Of a stretch of 41,833 nt of DNA, positions 1 to 8,126 are shown in pieces. Under the pieces are notes generated by a model. That model saw only the letters and a list, made by a program, of their open reading frames with translations. It searched no databases and was not told the origin of the DNA. A program made the translations under genes and the position numbers. The DNA lies in assembly GCF_018274385.1 (NCBI RefSeq), contig NZ_JAAFYZ010000075.1:1-41833 (forward strand). Reading direction: 5' to 3'. Positions within the stretch are counted from its first letter, which is position 1; each line of letters begins with the position of its first letter. Source of the DNA: Catenulispora pinistramenti (GTDB taxonomy: Bacteria; Actinomycetota; Actinomycetes; Streptomycetales; Catenulisporaceae).

Positions 1-94
1 CCTCAACACCTTCGGCGTCGCCCTCAACACCGCCGCCAAACGCGGACACATCCACAAAACCGCACCCGGCACCTACACCGCCACACCACCTTGA
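1..94 (+). CDS. 3' end of a truncated gene, possible winged-helix C-terminus
   Basis: Only the last 30 codons are present; the frame opens at base 2 and ends in TGA at 92-94. The tail has the pattern of a wing at the end of a small DNA-binding domain: a helix rich in Leu/Asn/Ala, then RGHIHKT, then PGTYTATPP. This resembles C-terminal winged-helix segments in actinobacterial proteins, but the protein cannot be identified from 30 residues. Synonymous positions are strongly C-ending, as in a real high-GC gene. The stop lies about 30 bp outside the left inverted repeat, so the gene is a neighbour of that repeat and not part of it. Confidence 0.55.
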   Translation, partial: LNTFGVALNTAAKRGHIHKTAPGTYTATPP

Positions 95-126
95 CACCCC
101 CACCAAAACCTTAACTACGCGGCATT

Positions 127-1066
127 GGCCACCGGCACTGTAGGCGAAGCCCTGCCGACGCGACCGAGGGGAACGAACCGAAAACCAGCCGGAGAAATAC
201 AAAACGCAGGGAACGAGGACACCGGTTGGTTGATGCCGCTGCCGGTGAGGGTGCGGCGGCGGGCCGGTGGTTGGGTGGTCGACAACATGCCCGGGTGTAG
301 TGCAGTTAACAGGCCCATGTGCGGTGCTGGACGGTCGTGCCCGCGATGAAGGGCGAAGGCCCGGACAAGACCCAGCTTGGCGACTACTGCAGCTGATTTC
401 CGCCGATCTGTCTCAGCAACCTGCTATCCCGGTGGTATTGGTTGTTGCTGCCGGGCCGATCCGGCGCCCGCCAACCCGGAGCGCGCACCTCGGATACCGG
501 CGCGCTGGCCAGCACCGGGACCGGCAGCTGAGCTCGCCGAGCCGCCGGTACCCGCACCCCCGTTTTGTATTTCTCCGGCTGGTTTTCGGTTCGTTCCCCT
601 CGGTCGCGTCGGCAGGGCTTCGCCTACAGTGCCGGTGGCCGGGGGTCAAGTTCGCGCCGTACGAAACCGCAGCTCACACGCATGACCGCAGCGCGCGGAC
701 TTTACCCCCGGACACCGGTGCTGTACCCCCCGGGCTGACGACGCGACCGAGGGGAACGGACCGCACCACCTCAGGAACCGCCGCCGCTGAGACTCACCCA
801 GCCACCCTAGGGAACCGCGCTAGTTTCCCTGAGGTTGCCGAGGCCCGCCGGAGGCCCGGCCCTTCACCATAGCTCTTGACCTTGACCTTCAGCTCTTGAT
901 CTTGCCCTTGCTCTGACTTGCTGGAGTTGAAGAGGCCTGAGGTGCGGCGGGGTTGTGAACGCGAAAACCGGCAGCCGACACACAGACCCGCCGCTACGAG
1001 CCCCGAACCGGCACAACTATGACCGAAGGCCGTAAAAAGCTTTGAAACCCCCACCCCAACCGCACC
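127..1066. repeat. Left arm of a ~0.9 kb imperfect inverted repeat
   Basis: This stretch has no convincing gene. Read in reverse complement it matches the segment around 40697-41583 closely, roughly 90% by eye over 560-1045 and with a diverged middle near 300-480. It has internal structure. A sub-repeat built around GACGCGACCGAGGGGAACG occurs forward near 158-176, reversed near 590-610 and, in diverged form, forward near 738-757. A run of CTTGAC/CTTGAT-like hexamers lies at about 884-930. Open frames exist inside (for example on the minus strand near 794-1054), but their amino-acid conservation between arms is no better than the DNA conservation. I therefore treat the arm as non-coding repeat DNA. 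Confidence 0.85.
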
Positions 1067-1108
1067 TCACCCCGAAAACCCCAACAAACAAAACCCCGCC
1101 AGGCCGCG

Positions 1109-1678
1109 TCACCGCACCAGCGGCAGGAACATCGTGTCCACGATCTCCTCAAGCACCTGCTCGGAAGCCGGGGCGTAGGTGGTCAGGATCTCGTGCCGCA
1201 GCAGGTCGAAGGGCAGGGCCTTGATCCGGTCGGTCAGGCGCTCGGCGCCGGCCTCGCCGCGTTCGACGGCGCGGTCGTATATGGCGTCGACGGCCTGCTT
1301 GCGGTCGGTGTCGGCGGGATCGAGGAGTTCGGCGGGGCTGGTGCCGGTCTCCAGGTGGTAGCTGGCCAGGTAGACGCTCATCACCGTCATGAGCTGGACC
1401 CGGTTGGTGTTGATGTCCCGCAGGATGGCCAGGACGTCCTCGCGCAGGCTTCCGGTGTCCGGGACCTTCAGGACGTTCTTGCGCAGGACGTGGACGAGGG
1501 TGGCCCGGACCAGGGCGTCGCGGTCCGACCAGCGGCGGTACAGGACCGGCGGGCTGGTTCCGGCCCGTTTGACGACGGCGTCCATGGTGAACCGGGCGTA
1601 GCCGCCGGACAGGAGTTCGTCCCAGGCCGCGTCGAGTAGGGCCTGTTCCAGGGCCGCTCCGTGGCGTCGTTCCGGCAT
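1109..1678 (-). CDS. TetR-family transcriptional regulator
   Basis: A 189-residue protein, normal length for TetR repressors. The N-terminal helix-turn-helix spans about residues 29-52 (FTMDAVVKRAG, then PPVLYRRWSDRDALV), the usual TetR_N pattern. The C-terminal part (~60-189) is the ligand/dimer domain and is not recognisable by ligand. The ATG at 1678 follows an AGAGGGA Shine-Dalgarno sequence. The gene is divergent from the DHA2 exporter at 1778. The 99-bp gap holds two inverted repeats of identical geometry (6-8-6), so local repression of both genes, released by an exporter substrate, is the natural inference. The stop lies ~43 bp from the left inverted repeat. Confidence 0.9.
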   Translation of the reverse strand: MPERRHGAALEQALLDAAWDELLSGGYARFTMDAVVKRAGTSPPVLYRRWSDRDALVRATLVHVLRKNVLKVPDTGSLREDVLAILRDINTNRVQLMTVMSVYLASYHLETGTSPAELLDPADTDRKQAVDAIYDRAVERGEAGAERLTDRIKALPFDLLRHEILTTYAPASEQVLEEIVDTMFLPLVR

Positions 1679-1698
1679 CGTGTCGGTCCCTCTTCCGC

Positions 1699-1718
1699 TA
1701 GATAGACTTGCTTATCTA
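1699..1718. promoter_or_regulatory. Probable TetR operator 1 (6-8-6 inverted repeat)
   Basis: TAGATA, eight bases, TATCTA is a perfect 6-bp inverted repeat about 20 bp upstream of the regulator start. A second site of the same geometry lies at 1746-1765 (centres 47 bp apart). Position and symmetry suit autoregulation by the adjacent TetR protein. Confidence 0.65.
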
Positions 1719-1745
1719 ACGATAGCGGCTTAGTCTGAGGACCGG

Positions 1746-1765
1746 AAGATAGAGTCCTATATCTT
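1746..1765. promoter_or_regulatory. Probable TetR operator 2 (6-8-6 inverted repeat)
   Basis: AAGATA, eight bases, TATCTT is a perfect inverted repeat sharing the core GATA-N8-TATC with operator 1. It ends just before the AAGGA ribosome-binding site of the exporter (ATG 1778). A bound repressor would block transcription or clearance there. Confidence 0.65.
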
Positions 1766-1777
1766 AAGGATCCGCTC

Positions 1778-3298
1778 ATGGCTGCCACCAGCAACGCCGC
1801 TGCCGACGACGACGCGGCCGCCAGCCCGCTCGACACCGCCGGCCCGCGCGCCGCCAGTCCGCCCGACACCGTCGACCCGGCCGTGCGGCGCCTCGTCTTC
1901 ACCCTGATCGTCGGCGCCCTCGCGGTCATCTTCGACACCACGATCATGAGCGTCGCGATCGACAGCCTGGCCGGCCAGCTGCACACCTCGCTGGCCACCG
2001 TCCAGTGGGTCACCACCGCCTACCTGCTGGCCCTGGCCGCCACCATGCCGGCCGTCGGCTGGGCCCAGGCGGCCCTGGGCGGCAAGCGTCTGTGGATCCT
2101 GGCCCTGTGCCTGTTCTTCGTCGGATCGATGCTGTGCGCCGGGGCCTGGAACGCCCCCAGCCTGATCGCCTTCCGCGTGGTCCAGGGGATCGGCGGGGGC
2201 GTCATGATGGTGCTGATGGCCACGCTGGTCATGCAGGCCGCCGGGGGCCGCAACATCGGCAAGGTGATGGCGCTGATCACCGTGCCCACCGCCCTGGGCC
2301 CGGTCATCGGACCGGTGATCGGCGGGGTCATCCTGCATTTCGGCGACTGGCGCTGGATCTTCCTGTTCAACATCCCGTTCTGCCTGGTCGGCGGCTACCT
2401 GGCCGGGCGCAACCTGCCCGCGGACCGGCCCGTCTCCGGAACCCGGCCCCGCCTGGACGCCGTGGGCATGCTGCTGCTCTCGCCCGGCATCGCCGCGGTC
2501 ATCTACGGCCTGACCCAGCTCGGCGGGTCCGACGGGATCGGCAGCGTCAAGGTCGTCGTGCCGCTGGCTGCCGGAGTGGCCCTGCTCGCCGGTTATGCCG
2601 GCTGGGCGCTGCGGCGCGGTGCCGGCGCCCTGCTCGACATCCGCCTGTTCCGGCACCGGTCGCTGGCCTCGTCCACGGTGTTGCTGCTGCTGGCTGGAGC
2701 CGCCCTGTACGGGGCCATGCTGCTGATGCCGTTGTACTGGCAGCAGGTCCGCGGGGAATCCGCTCTGGGCGCCGCGCTGCTGCTCATCCCGCAAGGCGTG
2801 GGCACGCTGCTGTCCCGCTCGGTGGCCGGTAAGTTCATGGACCGGGTCGGCGCGCGCCCGGTCGCCGTCGTCGCCTTGGCCGTCACCTTCGCCGCCACCG
2901 TGCCGTTCGGCTTCGTCACCCCCACGACCAGCAACATCATGCTGATGGCCGTGCTGTTCGTCCGCGGGCTCGGCCTGGGCGCGGCCATGATCGCGCTGAT
3001 GGGCGGCGCCTTCGTCGGCCTGAGTCGCGAGGAGATCCCGGCGGCCTCCAGCATCAGCCGCGTCGCCCAGCAGGTCGGCGGCTCCATCGGCACCGCTGTC
3101 CTGGTGGTGATCCTCCAGCGCGCCGTCGCCGGCAGCCACACTCCCGCCGACCTGGCCTCCGGCTTCGGCGCCGCCTTCTGGTGGGCCGCGGCGTTCACCG
3201 CCGCGGCCGTCCCGCTGTGCCTGCTGCTGCCCGGCAAGGCCGCCACCGAGGCCCAGGGCCAGGAAACGGCTTCCGCCGAGCAACTCGCCGAGGTGTGA
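1778..3298 (+). CDS. DHA2-family MFS drug exporter (14-TM, EmrB/QacA type)
   Basis: A 506-residue integral membrane protein, the usual length of 14-helix proton antiporters. After a ~30-residue Ala/Asp-rich cytoplasmic start it shows the DHA2 motifs: DTTIMSVAID in TM1, VQWVTTAYLLA in TM2, a motif-A-like loop (GGKRLW), RVVQGIGGG in TM4, and the antiporter motif C region GPVIGPVIGGVI in TM5, then WRWIFLFNIP. The start is fixed by AAGGA eight bases before ATG. It is divergent from a TetR gene and probably repressed by it. The substrate cannot be deduced; the family exports dyes, cationic antiseptics and antibiotics. Confidence 0.92.
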   Translation: MAATSNAAADDDAAASPLDTAGPRAASPPDTVDPAVRRLVFTLIVGALAVIFDTTIMSVAIDSLAGQLHTSLATVQWVTTAYLLALAATMPAVGWAQAALGGKRLWILALCLFFVGSMLCAGAWNAPSLIAFRVVQGIGGGVMMVLMATLVMQAAGGRNIGKVMALITVPTALGPVIGPVIGGVILHFGDWRWIFLFNIPFCLVGGYLAGRNLPADRPVSGTRPRLDAVGMLLLSPGIAAVIYGLTQLGGSDGIGSVKVVVPLAAGVALLAGYAGWALRRGAGALLDIRLFRHRSLASSTVLLLLAGAALYGAMLLMPLYWQQVRGESALGAALLLIPQGVGTLLSRSVAGKFMDRVGARPVAVVALAVTFAATVPFGFVTPTTSNIMLMAVLFVRGLGLGAAMIALMGGAFVGLSREEIPAASSISRVAQQVGGSIGTAVLVVILQRAVAGSHTPADLASGFGAAFWWAAAFTAAAVPLCLLLPGKAATEAQGQETASAEQLAEV

Positions 3299-3312
3299 CG
3301 GCGCACGTTCTA

Positions 3313-3338
3313 AGCCCGCCCCGGTCATGGGGCGGGCT
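3313..3338. terminator. Bidirectional terminator hairpin
   Basis: AGCCCGCCCC and GGGGCGGGCT form a perfect 10-bp stem with a 6-base loop, midway between the convergent stops at 3298 and 3358. There is no U-tract, as is common in actinomycetes. Confidence 0.75.
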
Positions 3339-3357
3339 CGACGGTGAGCGGTGCGGG

Positions 3358-3816
3358 CTACCGATTCAGCACCGCGTCCTCGGCGTCGGTCAGCAGCCGC
3401 GAGCGAATCAGGAACCTGACCCCCTCCGGCGCCTCCAGCGAGAACCCCCCTCCGCGTCCCGGCACGATGTCCACGGTCAGGTGGGTGTGACGCCAGCGTT
3501 CGAACTGTTCGCGGCCCATCCAGAACAGCACCGGTTCGGCGATGTCCGCGACGGCCAGCTGCGCGAGCAGCACGTCGGAGGCGCCGGTGCGGAACTCGCC
3601 CGCCAGGTAGCACATCGGTGAGCTGCCGTCGCAGCAGCCGCCCGACTGGTGGAACATCAGCGGGCCGTGCGCGGTGTAGAGCCTGCGCATCATCGCCGCC
3701 GCGGCGTCGGTGACGGCCACGCGCGCCGGTGCCTCGGTCACCTCGGTCACCTCGGCCGCACCGACCGCACCGGCCGGCCCGGGCTCCGGCCCGGCCGAGG
3801 CCTCCGGCCCGGCCAT
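3358..3816 (-). CDS. DUF779 protein, partner of aldehyde dehydrogenase
   Basis: A 152-residue protein. An Ala/Glu/Pro-rich leader (~1-30) precedes the conserved DUF779 domain with MFHQSGGCCDGSSPMCY (54-70), LFWMGREQFERWRHTHLTVDIVPGRGGGFSLEAPEG and a C-terminal F-L-I-R-S-R. The clustered Cys/His residues suggest metal or redox chemistry, but no activity is established for the family. Its ATG overlaps the dehydrogenase stop in TGATG, so translation is coupled. DUF779 genes commonly sit beside this ALDH class in actinobacteria, which supports a shared role in aldehyde oxidation. The longer frame running back through the ALDH region is a shadow and not a fusion. Confidence 0.88.
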   Translation of the reverse strand: MAGPEASAGPEPGPAGAVGAAEVTEVTEAPARVAVTDAAAAMMRRLYTAHGPLMFHQSGGCCDGSSPMCYLAGEFRTGASDVLLAQLAVADIAEPVLFWMGREQFERWRHTHLTVDIVPGRGGGFSLEAPEGVRFLIRSRLLTDAEDAVLNR

Positions 3817-5339
3817 CAGAAGAAGCCCATCGCCTTCGCCGAGTAGCTGACCAGCAAGTTCTTCGTCTGCTGGTAGTGCTCCAGCATCATCTTGTGGTTC
3901 TCTCGCCCGATCCCGGACCCCTTGTACCCGCCGAACGCGGCGTGGGCCGGGTACAGGTGGTAGCAGTTCGTCCACACCCGACCGGCCTGGATCGCGCGGC
4001 CGGCGCGGTAGGCGGTGGTCCCGTCCCGGGTCCACACCGCGGCACCGAGGCCGTACAGGGTGTCGTTGGCGATCCGGATCGCGTCGTCGTAGTCGTCGAA
4101 CTGCGTGACGGCGACCACCGGGCCGAAGATCTCCTCCTGGAAGACGCGCATCGCGTTGTCGCCCTCGAAGATCGTGGGCTGCACGTAGTAGCCGCCGGCC
4201 AGTTCGCCGCCGAGGTCCACGCGCTCGCCGCCGATCAGGATCTTCGCGCCCTCGGCCTGGCCGATGTCCAGGTAGGACAGGATCTTCTCCAGCTGGTCGT
4301 TGGACGCCTGCGCGCCGACCATGGTCTCGGTGTCCAGCGGGTTGCCCTGTTTCATCCGGTCGGTGCGGGCGATCGCGTCGGAGAGGAAGTCGCCGTAGTG
4401 GCCGCGCTGGATCAGGGCGCGGCTGGGGCAGGTGCAGACCTCGCCCTGGTTGAGGGCGAACATCGCGAAGCCCTCCTGCGCCTTGTCGTAGAAGTCGTCG
4501 CGGATGCGGGAGACGTCGTCGAAGAAGATGTTCGGGCTCTTGCCGCCCAGCTCCAGCGTCACCGGCTTGATGTGCTCGGAGGCGTACTGCATGATCAGCC
4601 GGCCGGTGGTGGTCTCGCCGGTGAACGCCACCTTCGCCACCCGGCCGCTGGAGGCCAGCGGCTTGCCGGCCTCGACGCCGAAGCCGTTGACGATGTTCAC
4701 CACGCCCGGCGGGATCAGGTCCGCGATCAGGCTCATGAGGTAGTGCACGGAGACCGGGGTCTGCTCGGCCGGCTTGAGCACCACGGTGTTGCCCGCGGCC
4801 AGCGCCGGGGCCAGCTTCCAGATCGCCATCAGGATCGGGAAGTTCCACGGGATGATCTGCGCCACCACACCCAGCGGCTCGTGGAAGTGGTAGGCGACCG
4901 TGTCCTCGTCGATCTGCGAAAGCGCGCCTTCCTGCGCCCGGATCGCCCCGGCGAAGTACCGCAGGTGGTCGATGGCCAGCGGGATGTCGGCGGCCAGCGT
5001 CTCCCGGATCGGCTTGCCGTTCTCGAACGACTCGGCCAGCGCCAGCCGGTCCACGTTCATCGCCATCCGGTCGGCGATCCGGTTCAGGACCTCGGCCCGT
5101 TCCGCCGGCGAGGTACGGCCCCAGGCCGGCGCGGCGGCGTGCGCGGCGTCCAGCGCCCGCTCGACGTCCTCGGCGGTGCCCCGGGCCACCTCGCAGAACG
5201 GCTGCCCGGTGATCGGCGTCGGGTTCTCGAAGTACTGCCCGCCGGCCGGCGCGACGGCCTCGCCACCGATCCAGTGCTCGTACCGGGGCTGGTAGCTCAT
5301 GAGGGCGTCGGGGCGGCCCGGCGCGATGAAGACGGTCAT
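3816..5339 (-). CDS. exaC: NAD-dependent aldehyde dehydrogenase (ExaC/AcoD-like acetaldehyde dehydrogenase)
   Basis: A 507-residue cytoplasmic enzyme of the ALDH superfamily oxidising short aldehydes, probably acetaldehyde, to the acid with NAD+. Visible landmarks are IIPWNFP (~162-168), the NAD-binding VLKPAEQTP (188-196), FTGETTTG (239-246), the general base Glu263 in LELGGKSPN, and catalytic Cys302 in [11 protein letters not shown]. Later come EEIFGPV and the terminal [11 protein letters not shown]. The doublet CTC and the start YEHWIGGE fit the ExaC/AcoD subgroup. I chose ATG 5339 because GGAGGT lies seven bases upstream; an in-frame ATG at 5354 has no such site. The downstream DUF779 gene is coupled. 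The subgroup name is by resemblance. Confidence 0.88.
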   Translation of the reverse strand: MTVFIAPGRPDALMSYQPRYEHWIGGEAVAPAGGQYFENPTPITGQPFCEVARGTAEDVERALDAAHAAAPAWGRTSPAERAEVLNRIADRMAMNVDRLALAESFENGKPIRETLAADIPLAIDHLRYFAGAIRAQEGALSQIDEDTVAYHFHEPLGVVAQIIPWNFPILMAIWKLAPALAAGNTVVLKPAEQTPVSVHYLMSLIADLIPPGVVNIVNGFGVEAGKPLASSGRVAKVAFTGETTTGRLIMQYASEHIKPVTLELGGKSPNIFFDDVSRIRDDFYDKAQEGFAMFALNQGEVCTCPSRALIQRGHYGDFLSDAIARTDRMKQGNPLDTETMVGAQASNDQLEKILSYLDIGQAEGAKILIGGERVDLGGELAGGYYVQPTIFEGDNAMRVFQEEIFGPVVAVTQFDDYDDAIRIANDTLYGLGAAVWTRDGTTAYRAGRAIQAGRVWTNCYHLYPAHAAFGGYKGSGIGRENHKMMLEHYQQTKNLLVSYSAKAMGFF

Positions 5340-5436
5340 GGGAGACCTCCACATTCTGCGGCGTTGCGAGGGACAGCCGTCGTCTGGCCCGCCGGCGGCA
5401 TGCGCGTGACGCTAATCCCGAGGTGAGGTGGGTTCA

Positions 5437-5451
5437 CCCCGCTGTACGGGG
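5437..5451. promoter_or_regulatory. Small hairpin in the 5340-5613 intergenic region
   Basis: CCCCG-CTGTA-CGGGG is a perfect 5-bp stem about 100 bp upstream of the aldehyde dehydrogenase. It could be an operator half of that promoter region or a structure in its 5' leader. No clear promoter hexamers are visible. Confidence 0.3.
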
Positions 5452-5551
5452 ATCTGCGTATAAGGGTTTGAAACCGGGCCCGCGAGCCAGGGCGTGTTAA
5501 ATCGGGTGCGCATCCGCCGAGGCCGCTGCTAGCCTCCGGTCCTTTGTGCCT

Positions 5552-5597
5552 GTCAGGTCACGTCGGGTCGGGACAGGTCAGGTGACGTCAGGTCAGG
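5552..5597. repeat. GTCAGGT iteron-like repeats upstream of tandem MFS genes
   Basis: GTCAGGTCACGTC (5552-5564) and GTCAGGTGACGTC (5577-5589) are near-identical 13-mers spaced 25 bp apart, followed by GTCAGGTCAGG (5587-5597). They end 17 bp before the GTG start of the first MFS gene. They may be a regulator-binding array or simple slippage repeats. Confidence 0.45.
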
Positions 5598-5613
5598 CCG
5601 TAGGGATCGCCCA

Positions 5614-6894
5614 GTGAATCCGCTCCATGAGAAACCTTTCCGCCGCTTCTTCATCGCCCGGTCCATCTCCGTCGCCGGGAGCGCCCTCACCCCGGTCGCC
5701 CTGGCTTTCTCCGTCCTGCAGCTCACCGGCAGCGCCAAGGACCTGAGCTTCGTGGTCAGCGCCCAGCTGATCCCGACCGTCGCGCTGCTGCTGATCGGCG
5801 GCGGGGTGGCCGACCGGGTCGGGCAGGCCCTGCTGCTGCGGGTCACCCATTTCGGGTCCGGTCTGTCCCAGGCCGCCATCGCGTTCTGCCTGTTCACCCG
5901 GCAGCCGATCGGCTATCTGATCGGGCTGGCCTTCGTCAACGGCGTGCTCCAGGCCTTCACCGGGCCCGCGCTCAGCGGCATCGTGCCGCAGCTGATCGGC
6001 CCCGAGGGGTTGCGACGGGCCAACTCGCTGCTGGCCACCGTCGCCAACGCGACGAAGGTCATCGGGCCGAGCGTGGCCGGGGTGCTGGTCGCCACGGTGG
6101 GCGGCGGCTGGGCGCTGTCCGTGGACTCGGCGTCGTTCTTCATCGCCGCGATCGTCCTTTCGCTGATCCCCGTTCAGGACCGGCGCAAGAAGCACAAGGA
6201 GAAGCTGTTCACCGAGCTGCGGCAGGGCTGGACGTTCTTCCGCTCCACACGCTGGTTCTGGTCGGTCACCCTCGCCTACACCGTGGTCAACCTGGTCCAG
6301 ATGGGGGCCTGGCAGCTGCTCGGCCCGGTGCTGGCCCGGGGCACGTTCGGGGCCGGCGGCTGGGGCGCGATCCTGAGCTGCCGGGCCGCCGGAGCGCTGG
6401 TGATGAGCGTGCTGATGGTGCGGCTGAACGTGAAGCGGCCACTGCTGGCCGGGCAACTGGCCATGACGGTCGCGGCCGTGCCGTTGATGCTGCTCGGGCT
6501 GAACGCGAGCGTGGTGGCGATCGGCGCCGCCACGTTCTGCGCCGGGCTCGCGTCCAGCTTCGGCAGCGTGCTGTGGGACACCGCGCTGCACACCCACGTC
6601 CCCAACGAGATGATGTCCCGCGCGGTGGCCTACGACCAGTTCGGCTCGTACTGCGCCATCCCGATCGGGCAGCTGTCGGTGATCCCGCTGGCGACGGCGT
6701 TCGGCGCGCGCCACGTTGCTTTGGCGGCCGGCGTCATCTTCCTGGGCTCGATGGTCGCGCCGTTGGCGCTGGGCTCGGTGCGTCGGCTGGGATCGGCTCC
6801 GGTGGCGGCTTCTCCGGTGGCGGCCGAGGTCTCGGGCGAGGTCCTGGCTGAGGTGGATACACCGAATACCGGGACTGCGGCGGTCGCCTCGTGA
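5614..6894 (+). CDS. MFS exporter (MFS_3/EntS-like), first of a tandem pair
   Basis: A 426-residue, 12-helix-type transporter. The N-terminus PLHEKPFRRFFIARSISVAGS, the loop GGGVADRVGQA (motif A equivalent), PQLIGPEGLRRANSLL and GPSVAGVLVATVGGGWAL are typical of the MFS_3 branch, which includes siderophore and macrolide exporters. The GTG start at 5614 is supported by alignment with the paralogue next door; the Shine-Dalgarno sequence is weak. Its TGA overlaps the GTG of the next gene (GTGA), so both are translated together. The last ~50 residues are Ala/Val/Glu-rich and poorly conserved. The substrate is unknown. Confidence 0.88.
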   Translation: MNPLHEKPFRRFFIARSISVAGSALTPVALAFSVLQLTGSAKDLSFVVSAQLIPTVALLLIGGGVADRVGQALLLRVTHFGSGLSQAAIAFCLFTRQPIGYLIGLAFVNGVLQAFTGPALSGIVPQLIGPEGLRRANSLLATVANATKVIGPSVAGVLVATVGGGWALSVDSASFFIAAIVLSLIPVQDRRKKHKEKLFTELRQGWTFFRSTRWFWSVTLAYTVVNLVQMGAWQLLGPVLARGTFGAGGWGAILSCRAAGALVMSVLMVRLNVKRPLLAGQLAMTVAAVPLMLLGLNASVVAIGAATFCAGLASSFGSVLWDTALHTHVPNEMMSRAVAYDQFGSYCAIPIGQLSVIPLATAFGARHVALAAGVIFLGSMVAPLALGSVRRLGSAPVAASPVAAEVSGEVLAEVDTPNTGTAAVAS

Positions 6895-8126
6895 ATCCGC
6901 TTCGGGACAAGCCCTTCCAACGCTTCTTCGTCGGCCAGTCGGTCTCGGTGCTCGGCGGCGCCGCCACCCAGGTCGCGCTGTTCTTCGCCGTCCTGCAGCT
7001 GACCGGGAGCGCGAAGGATCTGAGCTTCGTCGTCAGTGCCCAGATGCTCCCGACGATCGCGTTGCTGCTCATCGGCGGCGGGATCGGTGACCGGCTGGGG
7101 CAGGCGCTGCTGCTGCGGGTCACGCATTTCGGGCTCGGGCTGACGCAGGGCGTGATGGCGTTCTGTCTGCTCACCAAGCAGCCGATCGGTTACCTGATCG
7201 GCCTGGCCTTCCTCACCGGCGTGCTGTCGGCGTTCGCCGGTCCTTCGCTGAGCGGGATCGTGCCGCAGCTGGTGCGTCCGGAGGGACTGCGGAAGGCGAA
7301 CTCGTTGCTGGCCAGCGTCGGCAACGCCGCCCGAGTGCTCGGGCCCACGGTCGGCGGTGTGCTGGTCAGCACCATCGGCGGCGGGTGGGCACTGGCCGCG
7401 GATTCGGCGTCGTTCTTCCTCGCGGCCGTCATCTTCTGCTTCGTCCCGGTGTCCGGGCGGGTGCGGACCGACCGGAAGCTGTTCAGCGAGCTGCGGCAGG
7501 GCTGGGCCTACTTCCGCGGGAGCTCCTGGATCTGGTCGATGACCGCGGCGTTCACCGTCTCCAACTTCCTGCAGATGGGCGCCGGACAGGTGCTTGGGCT
7601 GGTGCTGGCCAAGCAGACGTTCGGTGCCGAGGGCTGGGGCGTGATCCTCAGCTGCCGGGCGGTGGGGCAGCTGATCATGAGTGTGCTGATGATCCGGGTC
7701 AAGGTGCGACGGCCGTTGCTGGTCGGGCAGATCGCCATCACGGTGCAGGCGGTGCCCTATCTGCTGCTCGGGCTGAACGGCGGGGTGGCGGCGGTGGCCG
7801 CGGCGTCGTTCGTCGCGGGGTTCGGGATCACGTTCGCCGCGGTCAGTTGGGACACGTCGCTGCACACGTATGTCCCGAACGACATGATGTCCCGCGTCGT
7901 GTCCTACGACCTGTTCGGCAGGTCGCTGGCCGTCCCGCTGGGCCAGCTGTCGGTCATCCCGATCGCCGACGCGCTGGGCACGCGGCACGTCATGGTCGGG
8001 ACCGGCGTGCTGTTCGCGGTGGCGATGGTGGCGCCGCTGACGCTGGCCTCCGTGCGCCGGGTCGGGACGGAGGCCGGGCCCGCGCCGCCTAAGGCATCGA
8101 CGCCAGCGCCTGCAGCCGCATCATGA
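6891..8126 (+). CDS. MFS exporter (MFS_3/EntS-like), second of a tandem pair
   Basis: A 411-residue paralogue of the preceding gene, sharing long blocks such as LTGSAKDLSFVVSAQ, QALLLRVTHFG, KQPIGYLIGLAF, SGIVPQL and ELRQGW. They clearly arose by tandem duplication. Starts and lengths match, with GTG overlapping the upstream TGA. Differences concentrate in the middle loop (after VSGRVRTDRK) and the C-terminal tail, so substrate or partner divergence is possible. The 3' end overlaps the opposite-strand gene at 8089-9084 by 38 bp. The two could act as separate exporters or as a heteromeric pair; the sequence does not decide. Confidence 0.88.
   Translation: MNPLRDKPFQRFFVGQSVSVLGGAATQVALFFAVLQLTGSAKDLSFVVSAQMLPTIALLLIGGGIGDRLGQALLLRVTHFGLGLTQGVMAFCLLTKQPIGYLIGLAFLTGVLSAFAGPSLSGIVPQLVRPEGLRKANSLLASVGNAARVLGPTVGGVLVSTIGGGWALAADSASFFLAAVIFCFVPVSGRVRTDRKLFSELRQGWAYFRGSSWIWSMTAAFTVSNFLQMGAGQVLGLVLAKQTFGAEGWGVILSCRAVGQLIMSVLMIRVKVRRPLLVGQIAITVQAVPYLLLGLNGGVAAVAAASFVAGFGITFAAVSWDTSLHTYVPNDMMSRVVSYDLFGRSLAVPLGQLSVIPIADALGTRHVMVGTGVLFAVAMVAPLTLASVRRVGTEAGPAPPKASTPAPAAAS

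Noticed and set aside
880..930. A CRISPR-like short repeat run (CTTGAC/CTTGAT hexamers).
   Set aside because: The units are six bases with no spacers. No CRISPR array or cas gene is present anywhere in the window.
794..1054. A small protein in the repeat arm, with a similar frame at 40721-41095 in the other arm.
   Set aside because: The frames share FTAFGHSCAGSG and other words, but amino-acid change is as frequent as DNA change and frames break downstream. It looks like repeat DNA and not coding sequence.
1757..3613. A 618-codon minus-strand frame opposite the DHA2 exporter.
   Set aside because: It is Gln/His/Gly/Asp-rich low-complexity text of the kind produced by antisense of a high-GC membrane gene, with no motif and no ribosome-binding site.
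3358..5352. An apparent 664-residue fusion ending in DUF779.
   Set aside because: The upstream two thirds are the wrong frame of the aldehyde dehydrogenase. The true DUF779 start is the TGATG overlap at 3816.
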